This document shows, in pieces, positions 1 to 6,389 of a stretch of DNA of 8,073 nucleotides. Where the stretch lies: the NCBI GenBank assembly GCA_030636125.1, contig DAOVXM010000097.1, positions 1-8,073 of the forward strand. Reading direction: 5' to 3'. Position numbers and translations under genes: made by a program. Numbering within the stretch: the first letter of the stretch is position 1; every line of letters begins with the position of its first letter. Below the pieces are notes generated by a model. It worked only from the letters and a program-made list of their open reading frames with translations. It searched no databases and was not told the origin of the DNA. Origin of the DNA: Chloroflexota bacterium (GTDB lineage Bacteria; Chloroflexota; Anaerolineae; Anaerolineales; UBA4823).

Positions 1-404
1 ACAGTCAACATTTGCCCTACTTCCAATATATTGGGATTGATAAGTTCATTAGCCCCGATTAACTCTTCCAAACTGATGCCGAATAGCGAAGCGATGATCC
101 CCAGGGTATCCCCCGGTTGTACGACGTATTGCTCTGGTTTGGTGCGCAATGCTGGTAGGGGGTGAGGCGCATCAGGTGTGGGTGTGAGAATGGGCGCACC
201 GGGAGGGCGTGTGGGGGGGAGAAAAGGGGTTCTCGTGGATATCTCAACCGCAATGGGTTGTGGTTCTCCTCCCTGACCGGGAACTCGCCAGGTTGGAGAG
301 TCATCCGGTAGAGCGGTGCGGGCACAAGCCAAAGTCATTCCCAGGACGATGACCGAGACGAGCAGCAACATTCCTCGGTGGTGGCGTTTGGATGATATCT
401 CCAT
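1..404 (-). CDS. LysM-domain lipoprotein, N-terminal part (gene runs off the left edge)
   Basis: Translating the minus strand from the ATG at 404 gives 134 full codons with no stop before the window edge. Residues 1-27 look like a lipoprotein signal: a basic start (KRHHR), a hydrophobic run (MLLLVSVIVLGM) and a T-L-A-C lipobox with Cys27. A Pro/Thr-rich linker follows to about residue 90. Residues 93-134 then form most of a LysM repeat: YVVQPGDTL, LFGISLEELIGAN, and N-P-N-I-L-E-V-G-Q-M-L-T. LysM modules bind the N-acetylglucosamine chains of peptidoglycan, so an envelope-anchored protein is likely. Any catalytic domain would lie beyond position 1 and cannot be seen. The reading frame stays open upstream of the ATG, but I see no alternative ATG in frame. 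No clear Shine-Dalgarno precedes the chosen start. It is divergent from the folate gene at 518. Confidence 0.85.
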   Translation of the reverse strand, partial: MEISSKRHHRGMLLLVSVIVLGMTLACARTALPDDSPTWRVPGQGGEPQPIAVEISTRTPFLPPTRPPGAPILTPTPDAPHPLPALRTKPEQYVVQPGDTLGIIASLFGISLEELIGANELINPNILEVGQMLT

Positions 405-459
405 AGCGTCTATCTGCGGACATTCTACCCTTAACCGATGGCGAAATGCAAGAGAAAGC

Positions 460-490
460 TTACAATGTTCTAATCTTCCAAGTGTATAAT
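460..490 (+). promoter_or_regulatory. Candidate promoter of the FTCD gene
   Basis: A perfect TATAAT lies at 485-490. A weak -35 candidate, TTACAA (460-465), sits 19 bp upstream, which is longer than ideal. Initiation near 497 would give a leader of about 20 nt before the ATG at 518. This also argues against using the in-frame ATG at 446, which lies upstream of the -10 box. The -10 is clear; the -35 is doubtful. Confidence 0.5.
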
Positions 491-508
491 TGCAACATCT
501 ATGCCATA

Positions 509-516
509 GAGGTGAT
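509..516 (+). promoter_or_regulatory. Ribosome binding site that fixes the FTCD start at 518
   Basis: GAGGTGAT matches the anti-Shine-Dalgarno complement over 8 nt. Its GAGG core lies 5 nt before the ATG at 518. Nothing comparable precedes the in-frame ATG at 446. Together with the family's usual N-terminus, this selects 518. Confidence 0.75.
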
Positions 517-517
517 A

Positions 518-2074
518 ATGAAAACTCCGATTGTTGAATGTATATCTAATTATTCCGAGGCACGCCGGCCGGAGGTGGTAGATGCTATCCGGCAGACCAT
601 TGTGGATGTAAAGGGTGTTTATGTACTTGACCAGCACTCTGATCTAGACCACAATCGTACAGTGATTACGTTTGCTGGACCACCTGAAGCGGTTGAAGAA
701 GCTGCCTTTCGGTCGATCGCTAAAGCGGCTGAGTTGATCGATCTGGATGAGCACTCCGGCGAGCACCCCCGATTAGGTGCCACAGATGTGATGCCTTTTG
801 TGCCGATTTCGGGGGTAAGCATGGAAGCGTGCGTGGAAATTGCCCATCGTGTGGGGAGTCGTGCCGGGGAGGAGTTAGGCATCCCTATATATTTATATGA
901 GGAAGCTGCCACACGTCCTGACCGGAAGAACTTGGAGAATATCCGCCGCGGACAGTATGAGGGGCTGAAAGAGGATATCAGCACTAACCCGGATCGAACA
1001 CCGGATTTCGGCCCACTTCGTCTTGGACCAGCGGGGGCGACTGTAATTGGCGCACGCCATCCCTTGATCGCATTTAACGTTTATCTGGCTACAGATGATG
1101 TTTCTATTGCTAAGAAGATCGCTAAAGCTGTACGTCATTCGTCGGGAGGGCTGCGTTACGTTAAAGCCCTAGGTATGATGGTTGAAGGTCGTGCCCAGGT
1201 CTCGATGAATCTAACGAATTATCGAGGTACACCTCTTGCGCGTGTGGTGGAGTTTATTCGCCGCGAGGCCGGACGTTATGGCGTAAATGTACACCACAGA
1301 GAACTGGTCGGTCTGATTCCTGAGGAGGCCTTAATAGATGCGGCTGTGTGGTACATGCAGCTGGATCAGTTTGAGCCAGAACAAATCCTGGAACAGCGCT
1401 TGAGAGCCGCCCTGGAAAAATCCAGCGAGGGCGAAAAGTCTCTTGCAGGGCTGGGGGCAGGTTTTTTAAATGCTTTAGCTGCTGATACACCCACGCCGGG
1501 TGGTGGTTCAGCCTCGGCTTATAGCGCAGCAGCCGCGGCAGCGCTGGTAGCGATGGTCGCTCGCCTGACGATAGGCAAAAAGAAATATGCGTCTATTGAA
1601 GAGCAAATGAGGGTAATTCTAGAGCAGGCGGAGTCCTTGCGTGCTGATTTGACCGCAGCTGTAGATCAGGACGCAGCCGCCTTCGATGCAGTTATGTCGG
1701 CTTTCAGACTGCCGAAAAACACGCTCGAGGAACAGCGCTCCCGGTCTGAAGCCATTGAGATGGCTACTTTTGAGGCCTCCCTGGTACCCTTGATAGTAGC
1801 ACGCAAAGCTGTTCAGGTACTGGAATTGGCTGTGCGAGTGGTCGAGAACGGTAACTTAAACGCAATCAGCGATGGTGGCACGGCCGCTGCTCAGGCTCGT
1901 GCCGCGCTGACCGGTGCTGGTTATAATGTGCGCATTAACCTCACTAGCCTAAAGGATCAAAACGCAGGACAGCCCCTGCTGGAAGAATTGCGAGAGTTGG
2001 AGAAAAAAGCTGAGACTTATGAAGCGCAGGTACGTACTTCACTTCAGGAACGGGGGGGCATGCCCCTGGATTGA
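518..2074 (+). CDS. ftcD: Bifunctional glutamate formimidoyltransferase / formimidoyltetrahydrofolate cyclodeaminase
   Basis: A 518-residue cytoplasmic enzyme of histidine degradation and folate one-carbon metabolism. It moves the formimino group from N-formimino-glutamate to tetrahydrofolate, then deaminates the product to 5,10-methenyl-THF and ammonia. Residues 1 to about 300 are the formiminotransferase half: it opens with MKTPIVECISNYSE and has HPRLGATDVMPFVP, with His83 at the place of the catalytic His82 of mammalian FTCD. Residues about 305-518 are the cyclodeaminase half, with the TPTPGGGSASA loop (325-334), VDQDAAAFDAVM (382-393) and NLNAISDGGTAAAQA (446-460). Length is close to the roughly 541 residues of mammalian FTCD, and both halves look intact. 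An in-frame ATG at 446 would add 24 residues, but it lies upstream of the -10 box and has no ribosome binding site. No other histidine-utilisation gene is visible in the window. Confidence 0.95.
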   Translation: MKTPIVECISNYSEARRPEVVDAIRQTIVDVKGVYVLDQHSDLDHNRTVITFAGPPEAVEEAAFRSIAKAAELIDLDEHSGEHPRLGATDVMPFVPISGVSMEACVEIAHRVGSRAGEELGIPIYLYEEAATRPDRKNLENIRRGQYEGLKEDISTNPDRTPDFGPLRLGPAGATVIGARHPLIAFNVYLATDDVSIAKKIAKAVRHSSGGLRYVKALGMMVEGRAQVSMNLTNYRGTPLARVVEFIRREAGRYGVNVHHRELVGLIPEEALIDAAVWYMQLDQFEPEQILEQRLRAALEKSSEGEKSLAGLGAGFLNALAADTPTPGGGSASAYSAAAAAALVAMVARLTIGKKKYASIEEQMRVILEQAESLRADLTAAVDQDAAAFDAVMSAFRLPKNTLEEQRSRSEAIEMATFEASLVPLIVARKAVQVLELAVRVVENGNLNAISDGGTAAAQARAALTGAGYNVRINLTSLKDQNAGQPLLEELRELEKKAETYEAQVRTSLQERGGMPLD

Positions 2075-2133
2075 TGCTTTGAGTGCTTCCTTCACTGGTT
2101 GTGCCTGATGGAGAGGTGATTTTTTTTGCAGGC

Positions 2134-2199
2134 ATGAACCTAATGCAGTTGGGCCAAAATGCATCGGCGGTTTCTGTTGTCCCTTACCCAACTGCTTAA
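2134..2199 (+). CDS. Possible 21-residue leader peptide (speculative)
   Basis: An ATG at 2134 opens a 21-codon frame (it starts MNLMQLGQNASA and ends in PYPTA) that stops at TAA 2197-2199. The frame contains both arms of the first stem-loop, and its stop falls immediately before the second stem-loop. That arrangement resembles attenuation leaders, in which ribosome position decides which stem forms. A GGAGAGGTGAT stretch (2110-2120) could bind ribosomes, but its spacing to the ATG, about 13 nt, is long. The peptide is not enriched in any one amino acid, so no inducing signal is suggested. A random frame this short is common, hence the low confidence. Confidence 0.15.
   Translation: MNLMQLGQNASAVSVVPYPTA
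2145..2195 (+). repeat. Stem-loop 1: 9-bp perfect inverted repeat
   Basis: GCAGTTGGG (2145-2153) is exactly complementary to CCCAACTGC (2187-2195), with a 33-nt loop. No T-run follows, so it does not look like a simple intrinsic terminator. It is the first of two similar-sized stem-loops (51 and 52 nt) arranged head to tail before the CapA-like gene. Their arms and loops do not resemble each other in sequence. Confidence 0.55.
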
Positions 2200-2251
2200 A
2201 GTGTTGCGCCATCATTCCCAAACTATCGAGTCACTTTCGCCGCGCAACACT
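2200..2251 (+). repeat. Stem-loop 2: 10-bp perfect inverted repeat
   Basis: AGTGTTGCGC (2200-2209) is exactly complementary to GCGCAACACT (2242-2251), with a 32-nt loop. It begins 4 nt after stem-loop 1 ends and finishes 38 nt before the ATG of the CapA-like gene. It could be a leader RNA structure, a protein-binding operator or a factor-dependent terminator. The sequence alone does not decide between these. Confidence 0.6.
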
Positions 2252-2289
2252 AGAGATGTGGTAGACACCAAGGCTAAGGATTATTTGCA

Positions 2290-4011
2290 ATGAAGTGGCA
2301 ATATACTATTATTTTCTTCACCATGGTGATTGCGTTTATGCTGGTGTCAGCTTGCGATATTACGCGTCCCCCGGGATCGTTTTCTCCATCAATAACATGG
2401 ACACCTACCTTCACGCCTTTCCAACCTCTATCTTCAACACCCAAGTCAGCTACATCAGATCCTGTGCTTACAACCCCGGCAGCATCCCCGACGACACCGA
2501 TTGAAACAATGCTGTCGGTTTGGGTTGATCCGCAGCTTCCTGGTGCCTTGCGCGATGTGGTGGTGGTCCCCCCGGATTTTTTCCCTGCCCAAGAGTCTGA
2601 AGGAGCCGCTCTCCGCCTGGAGGTTGGCGGGGATGAGCCTCTCGGTCATTGGGTGTATGCTCTGGTGGCGCCTTTTCCGACCTTAGCTCAAGGTGTAACA
2701 TCGGCGGAGCTACACAACTTCTGGACTGGAGAGTCTTCTGGCCTCTTTGAAGGCGAACCACTCTTGATGGATGAGAGCACTCAAGCAGCTTTTACAAAGC
2801 TGTGGGGTGAACCAGCTCCGGGAGTGAGTAAGGTTTTATCTGGGCAGAGGTTACTCGATGCTGCCTGGGAGAGCCGCCCCTCCTGGGCTATCGTCCCCTT
2901 TGAAGATCTTGAGCCGCGCTGGAAAGTCCTTGAAGTTGATGGCCAGTCCCCGTTGCGAAAAGGATTCGATCCGGTGGCTTATCCCTTAACGGTGCCCATC
3001 TCGGTAGCAGGTGAGCCGACTCTGACGGGGCTGGTTCGTACACTTTATGGGATGGATTCAGATACACCTCTGATCCCGTTTTCCAACCGCGATCCCGAGA
3101 AGTTGACCACCCTGGCGATGACAGGTGTGACAGCATTGGTGCGCTCTACGGCTTATACCATGGAACAGCGTGGCATTACCTATCCTGGACGCGATGTGGG
3201 CGATTGGCTGCGTGAAGCAGATATCACCCATATCAGCAACGAGGTGCCTTTTGCGAAAAACTGTCCTTTTCCCAACCCTGTCCAGCAAGATTTGCAATTT
3301 TGCAGCGACCCGCGTTATATTGGCCTGCTGGAAGATATTGGCACTGATATCGTAGAACTGACTGGCGACCACTTCCGTGATTGGGGTGCGGACGCCATGT
3401 ACTATACGCTTGACCTGTATGATGAGCGAGGTTGGCCTTATTATGGAGGAGGCGCCAACCTCGAGGAGGGGCGGCGTGCGGTCACTTTGGAGCATAATGG
3501 CAACAAACTGGCATTCATTGGTTGTAATGGAAAGGGAGGCTGGTACGCGACAGCCAGTGCCGACCACCCAGGTGCGGTTTCCTGCGACTTCGATTGGATG
3601 CAGAGTGAAATTGAGCGCTTGCGCCTGGAAGGTTATCTGCCTATTGCCAGTTTCCAACACTTCGAGTACTATTCTTATCTTGCTCAACCCAAACAAATAC
3701 GAGATTTCCAGCGAGTGGCGGATGCCGGGGCGGTGATCGTCAGTGGTAGTCAAGCCCACCATCCACAGGCTTTTGAGTTTAAAAACGATGCCCTCATTCA
3801 TTATGGGTTGGGCAACTTATTCTTTGACCAATACGCAATCAGCCTGGCCACTCGCCAAGCGTTTATCGACCGCCATGTCTTCTATGATGGGCGTTATATT
3901 GGAACAGAGTTATTGCCAATCCTGTTTATGGATTACGCTCGCGCCCGACCGATGACCCCCGAAGAAAGGGATGTGTTGCTTCGGTCAGTATTCTCAGCGA
4001 GTGGCTGGTGA
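2290..4011 (+). CDS. CapA-like (PGA_cap, metallophosphatase-fold) lipoprotein
   Basis: A 573-residue exported lipoprotein. Residues 1-22 are the signal peptide: MKWQYTIIFF, a hydrophobic core, and a V-S-A-C lipobox with Cys22. A Ser/Thr/Pro linker runs to about residue 72. Residues about 75-260 form a region I do not firmly recognise. Residues about 268-515 match the CapA/PGA_cap family: SNEVPF (316-321), LTGDHFRDWG (357-366), YYGGGAN (384-390), ASFQHFEYY (453-461) and a C-terminal block with SGSQAHHPQAFE, then HYGLGNLFFDQ (504-514). Characterised CapA/PgsA proteins take part in capsule or poly-gamma-glutamate export, but many relatives have no known role and no other capsule gene is present here. 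Two sites depart from the usual family: the first motif reads MTGVTAL where a Gly-Asp pair is normal, and the usual NNH reads GDH. Start chosen at 2290 with AAGGA 9 nt upstream. The stop is 15 bp before dcd, suggesting one transcript. Confidence 0.85.
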   Translation: MKWQYTIIFFTMVIAFMLVSACDITRPPGSFSPSITWTPTFTPFQPLSSTPKSATSDPVLTTPAASPTTPIETMLSVWVDPQLPGALRDVVVVPPDFFPAQESEGAALRLEVGGDEPLGHWVYALVAPFPTLAQGVTSAELHNFWTGESSGLFEGEPLLMDESTQAAFTKLWGEPAPGVSKVLSGQRLLDAAWESRPSWAIVPFEDLEPRWKVLEVDGQSPLRKGFDPVAYPLTVPISVAGEPTLTGLVRTLYGMDSDTPLIPFSNRDPEKLTTLAMTGVTALVRSTAYTMEQRGITYPGRDVGDWLREADITHISNEVPFAKNCPFPNPVQQDLQFCSDPRYIGLLEDIGTDIVELTGDHFRDWGADAMYYTLDLYDERGWPYYGGGANLEEGRRAVTLEHNGNKLAFIGCNGKGGWYATASADHPGAVSCDFDWMQSEIERLRLEGYLPIASFQHFEYYSYLAQPKQIRDFQRVADAGAVIVSGSQAHHPQAFEFKNDALIHYGLGNLFFDQYAISLATRQAFIDRHVFYDGRYIGTELLPILFMDYARARPMTPEERDVLLRSVFSASGW

Positions 4012-4026
4012 GAAAAGGAGATAAAT

Positions 4027-4581
4027 ATGGGACTTAAACCTGATCATTGGATTCGCGAGATGGCTGTTAATCATGGGATGATCGAACCTTTTGAGGCAGG
4101 CCAGGTGAGCAATGGTGTTATATCTTTCGGTGTCTCATCCTACGGGTATGACATCCGGGTTGCCGATGAATTTAAGATCTTCACCAATGTGCATTCGGCT
4201 GTTGTGGATCCTAAGCATTTTGACCCTAGATCCATGGTGGATTTTAAGGGAGATGTGTGTGTTATTCCCCCAAATTCATTTGCTTTAGCCCGCACAGTAG
4301 AGTACTTCCGCATTCCGCGTGATGTCCTGACCGTGTGTTTGGGCAAGAGCACTTATGCCCGCTGCGGCATCATTGTGAACGTCACCCCATTCGAGCCGGA
4401 GTGGGAGGGTTTTGTAACCTTGGAGATCTCCAATACCACCCCTCTACCAGCTAGAATCTACGCTAATGAGGGTATTGCCCAGGTGCTGTTTTTCCAGGCC
4501 GATGAGGAGTGCGATATATCCTACGCGGATAAGAAGGGCAAATACCAGTCTCAGCAATCGATTGTCCTCCCTAAGTTATAA
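4027..4581 (+). CDS. dcd: dCTP deaminase
   Basis: A 184-residue cytoplasmic enzyme that deaminates dCTP to dUTP, feeding dUMP and thymidylate synthesis. The dUTPase-like fold is recognisable throughout: [12 protein letters not shown] (38-49), a [17 protein letters not shown] block (81-97), GKSTYARCG (106-114) and [18 protein letters not shown] (119-136), then GIAQVLFF (149-156). Ser108, Arg112 and Glu133 align with the E. coli active-site residues Ser111, Arg115 and Glu138, so the deaminase site looks complete. Length is normal for the family. Some relatives also hydrolyse dUTP to dUMP, and I cannot tell from sequence whether this one does. AAGGAGAT (4015-4022) is a strong ribosome binding site, 15 bp after the CapA-like gene's stop, so translation of both from one mRNA is likely. 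Confidence 0.95.
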   Translation: MGLKPDHWIREMAVNHGMIEPFEAGQVSNGVISFGVSSYGYDIRVADEFKIFTNVHSAVVDPKHFDPRSMVDFKGDVCVIPPNSFALARTVEYFRIPRDVLTVCLGKSTYARCGIIVNVTPFEPEWEGFVTLEISNTTPLPARIYANEGIAQVLFFQADEECDISYADKKGKYQSQQSIVLPKL

Positions 4582-4647
4582 GTTAAAAAGTTTGGCAGGT
4601 TACGGGGCCATTCTGTAAGATGTAGGTTTAATCTTCACGCCTCATTT

Positions 4648-4676
4648 TTGGAATTTTCCTCGCATAACTGTGTAAG
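4648..4676 (+). promoter_or_regulatory. Weak candidate promoter for the aminotransferase gene
   Basis: TTGGAA (4648-4653) and TGTAAG (4671-4676) are separated by 17 bp, and initiation near 4683 would leave a short leader. Both boxes are weak matches. The 121-bp gap after dcd has no clear terminator, so read-through from dcd is equally possible. Confidence 0.25.
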
Positions 4677-4702
4677 TCCTATACGATTTAGGAGGTCTTA
4701 TT

Positions 4703-5860
4703 ATGTCGTTCGCCCGTCGCGTTGCCCCTTTGCAAGCTGAGGGGGCTTATGCTGTGCTGGCACGCGCCCAGGAGCTAGAAGCGCAGGGACGCGATATCAT
4801 CCATCTTGAGATCGGTCAGCCTGACTTCCCGACATTTGCTCATATCCGCCAGAGCGGTATGGATGCCATCGAGGAGGGCTATACGCGCTATAACCCACCC
4901 GCTGGCCTGCCACGTTTGCGTGAATTGATCGCGGAGGACGCTGGGGAGCGCCGCAAGATCGTTTTTCAACCGGCCCAAGTTGTTATTGGACCGGGAGCTA
5001 AGCCAGGTTTGTTTTTTCCTACCCTGGCTTTAGTGGAGCCAGGCGATGAAGTGATCTATCCGGATCCTGGCTTCCCGACTTATGCCTCTATGATCAGCGT
5101 GGCGGACGGCACCCCTGTGCCAATTCCGCTTGTGGAAGAGAACAGCTTCTCATTCGACTTGGATGTTTTTGACGCGCGCATTAACCAGCGGACAAAATTG
5201 ATCATCCTTAATTCCCCTGCCAATCCCACCGGCGGTGTGATGCCCCTGGCTGACCTTGAGCACATCGCCGCCGCAGCTCAGAGGTATGATTGTTGGGTGA
5301 TTTCAGACGAAATCTACACCCGCTTAGCTTATGACGGGATACAAGTACCCAGCATTGCTTCGTTACCGGGGATGCTGGAACGGACCATTATCGTGGATGG
5401 ATTTTCCAAGACCTATGCTATGACCGGGTGGCGGTTAGGATATGGCATCATGCCAGAGGCCTTGGCTGAGCGAGTGGAACTTCTATTAACACACTCGATT
5501 GGCTGTACGGCCACATTTACCCAGATGGCTGGGATCGAAGCCTTGACTGCCAGCCAGGAGATAGTGAATGAAGTGGTGGTGGAATACCAACGCCGGCGCG
5601 ATCGAATCGTGACCGGACTTAATACTATATCTGGCATACATTGCCAGGTACCTCAGGGTGCCTTCTATGTTTTCCCCAATGTGAAATCGATTGGTATTCC
5701 ATCGAACCAATTGGCACGCCGCCTGCTGGGTGACGCTGGGGTGGCAGTGCTGGCAGGCACAGATTTTGGTCAGTATGGGGAAGGATACCTGCGGCTGTGT
5801 TACGCTACATCACCTGAGAATATCGACCGCGCATTGGAGCGAATTGCTGCAGTGCTGTAA
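4703..5860 (+). CDS. PLP-dependent class I/II aminotransferase (aspartate-aminotransferase family)
   Basis: A 385-residue cytoplasmic fold-type I aminotransferase, which swaps an amino group between an amino acid and a 2-oxo acid using pyridoxal phosphate. Visible signatures are IGQPDFPT (37-44), YNPPAGLPRLRE (63-74), NSPANPTGG (170-178) with Asn174, SDEIYTRLAYDG (201-212) with Asp202 and Tyr205, and SKTYAMTGWRLGY (235-247), where Lys236 should carry the cofactor. Arg364 in the YLRLCYA stretch fits the residue that binds the substrate carboxylate. Both ends look complete. The subfamily resembles bacterial class I-gamma enzymes acting on aspartate, alanine or aromatic amino acids, and substrate cannot be read from sequence. 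An AGGAGGT ribosome binding site (4690-4696) sits 6 nt before the ATG. It is the last gene of the plus-strand block and converges on the PspC-domain gene. Confidence 0.93.
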   Translation: MSFARRVAPLQAEGAYAVLARAQELEAQGRDIIHLEIGQPDFPTFAHIRQSGMDAIEEGYTRYNPPAGLPRLRELIAEDAGERRKIVFQPAQVVIGPGAKPGLFFPTLALVEPGDEVIYPDPGFPTYASMISVADGTPVPIPLVEENSFSFDLDVFDARINQRTKLIILNSPANPTGGVMPLADLEHIAAAAQRYDCWVISDEIYTRLAYDGIQVPSIASLPGMLERTIIVDGFSKTYAMTGWRLGYGIMPEALAERVELLLTHSIGCTATFTQMAGIEALTASQEIVNEVVVEYQRRRDRIVTGLNTISGIHCQVPQGAFYVFPNVKSIGIPSNQLARRLLGDAGVAVLAGTDFGQYGEGYLRLCYATSPENIDRALERIAAVL

Positions 5861-5904
5861 AGCCGGGAGTAAATGCTAAGCGGCGAATACCGCCAACGAA
5901 TCGA

Positions 5905-5939
5905 ATGGCGCGAATATTTTACTCTTTTATTCGCGCCAT
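5905..5939. terminator. Hairpin between convergent genes, likely bidirectional terminator or intergenic repeat
   Basis: ATGGCGCGAATA (5905-5916) pairs perfectly with 5928-5939: 12 bp around an 11-nt T-rich loop. It lies 44 bp after the aminotransferase stop and 19 bp beyond the end of the minus-strand PspC gene, a natural place for a terminator serving both. Neither strand has a clean T-run right after the stem, so classic intrinsic termination is uncertain. The surrounding CGAAT words suggest a repeat (see findings). Confidence 0.6.
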
Positions 5940-5958
5940 CCTCATTATTGAAGTAAGA

Positions 5959-6216
5959 TCAGGTTGTTTCGTCTTCCTGGGGTTGTGTTTCTATCACCTC
6001 CACAGGTGACTCTGGCCCTTCCAACGGCTCTTGAGGGACAATGATCAAAAAGATCAGATATGCAATAAACCCAGGCCCGCCGAATAATGCCGCCACAATG
6101 AACAGTAACCTAAACAGGGTGGGATCGATGCCAAAATATTCGCCCAGGCCGCCGCATACTCCGGCAATCATGCGCTCATCGCGCGAACGGTAAAGTTTTT
6201 TTACTTCACTAGACAT
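5959..6216 (-). CDS. Small PspC-domain membrane protein
   Basis: An 85-residue protein that is almost entirely one PspC domain. Residues 6-30 carry the signature KKLYRSRDERMIAGVCGGLG followed by EYFGI, and 31-36 read DPTLFR. Residues about 34-61 form a long hydrophobic segment with a GGPG kink, enough for one or two membrane passes. The last 24 residues are an acidic, Pro/Glu-rich tail. In E. coli, PspC belongs to the phage-shock response to membrane damage. Short stand-alone PspC proteins are widespread and mostly uncharacterised, and no pspA, pspB or pspF is visible nearby, so a role in membrane stress is inference. AAGGAG (on + at 6225-6230) lies 8 nt before the ATG. The AT-rich sequence upstream may hold a promoter, but no well-spaced pair of boxes is evident. 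Confidence 0.9.
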   Translation of the reverse strand: MSSEVKKLYRSRDERMIAGVCGGLGEYFGIDPTLFRLLFIVAALFGGPGFIAYLIFLIIVPQEPLEGPESPVEVIETQPQEDETT

Positions 6217-6319
6217 TTGTTTTTCTCCTTGTCTTATATAGCTATAGTGATCTACGCAAAAAAACTATTAAGGTTGCAAAAATCTTGGTTAGAAATATCA
6301 GGATTGAAGTGGTAAGGGC

Positions 6320-6364
6320 CCTAAAATGGGAGCTGCTGGCGTAGCCAGCAGCTCCCATTTTAGG
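6320..6364. terminator. Strong terminator hairpin (21-bp perfect stem)
   Basis: The arms at 6320-6340 and 6344-6364 are perfectly complementary over 21 bp with a 3-nt GTA loop. The GC-rich core (GGGAGCTGCTGGC) is flanked by AAAA on one side and TTTT on the other, so it looks like an A-stem-T terminator on either strand. It begins 25 bp beyond the stop of the minus-strand aldolase gene and should insulate the PspC gene from it. Confidence 0.85.
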
Positions 6365-6389
6365 CATTAGTCCTAAGTCTGCGGAATGC

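Larger units (their letters stand above)
2075..2289. other. Structured intergenic region between FTCD and the CapA-like gene
   Basis: This 215-bp gap begins after the FTCD stop. It holds a run of eight T (2120-2127), preceded by only a weak TCAC/GTGA pairing (2092-2095 with 2116-2119), so a poor intrinsic terminator for FTCD is possible. Two longer inverted repeats follow and are listed separately. The CapA-like gene's ribosome binding site (AAGGA, 2276-2280) closes the gap. I do not see a convincing promoter for that gene. Confidence 0.6.

Noticed and set aside
59..325. 88-codon minus-strand frame, Pro/His-rich
   Set aside because: It is in a different frame from the LysM lipoprotein, which has a signal peptide, lipobox and LysM motif in its own frame across the same bases.
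619..1138. Minus-strand frames of 121 and 81 codons within FTCD
   Set aside because: Both are antisense to conserved formiminotransferase sequence and show no family motif.
2055..2066. Perfect 12-bp palindrome GGGGCATGCCCC at the end of FTCD
   Set aside because: It encodes the last residues of the protein, leaves no loop for a hairpin and has no T-run, so it is not a credible terminator or operator without other evidence.
3058..3801. 247-codon open frame on the minus strand
   Set aside because: It lies entirely antisense to the conserved part of the CapA-like gene, has no recognisable domain or ribosome binding site, and its length follows from the codon use of the real gene.
6233..6263. 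Promoter-like TATA words upstream of the PspC gene on the minus strand
   Set aside because: Any of the possible -10 boxes would place initiation in or next to the ribosome binding site, and no -35 box stands at proper spacing.
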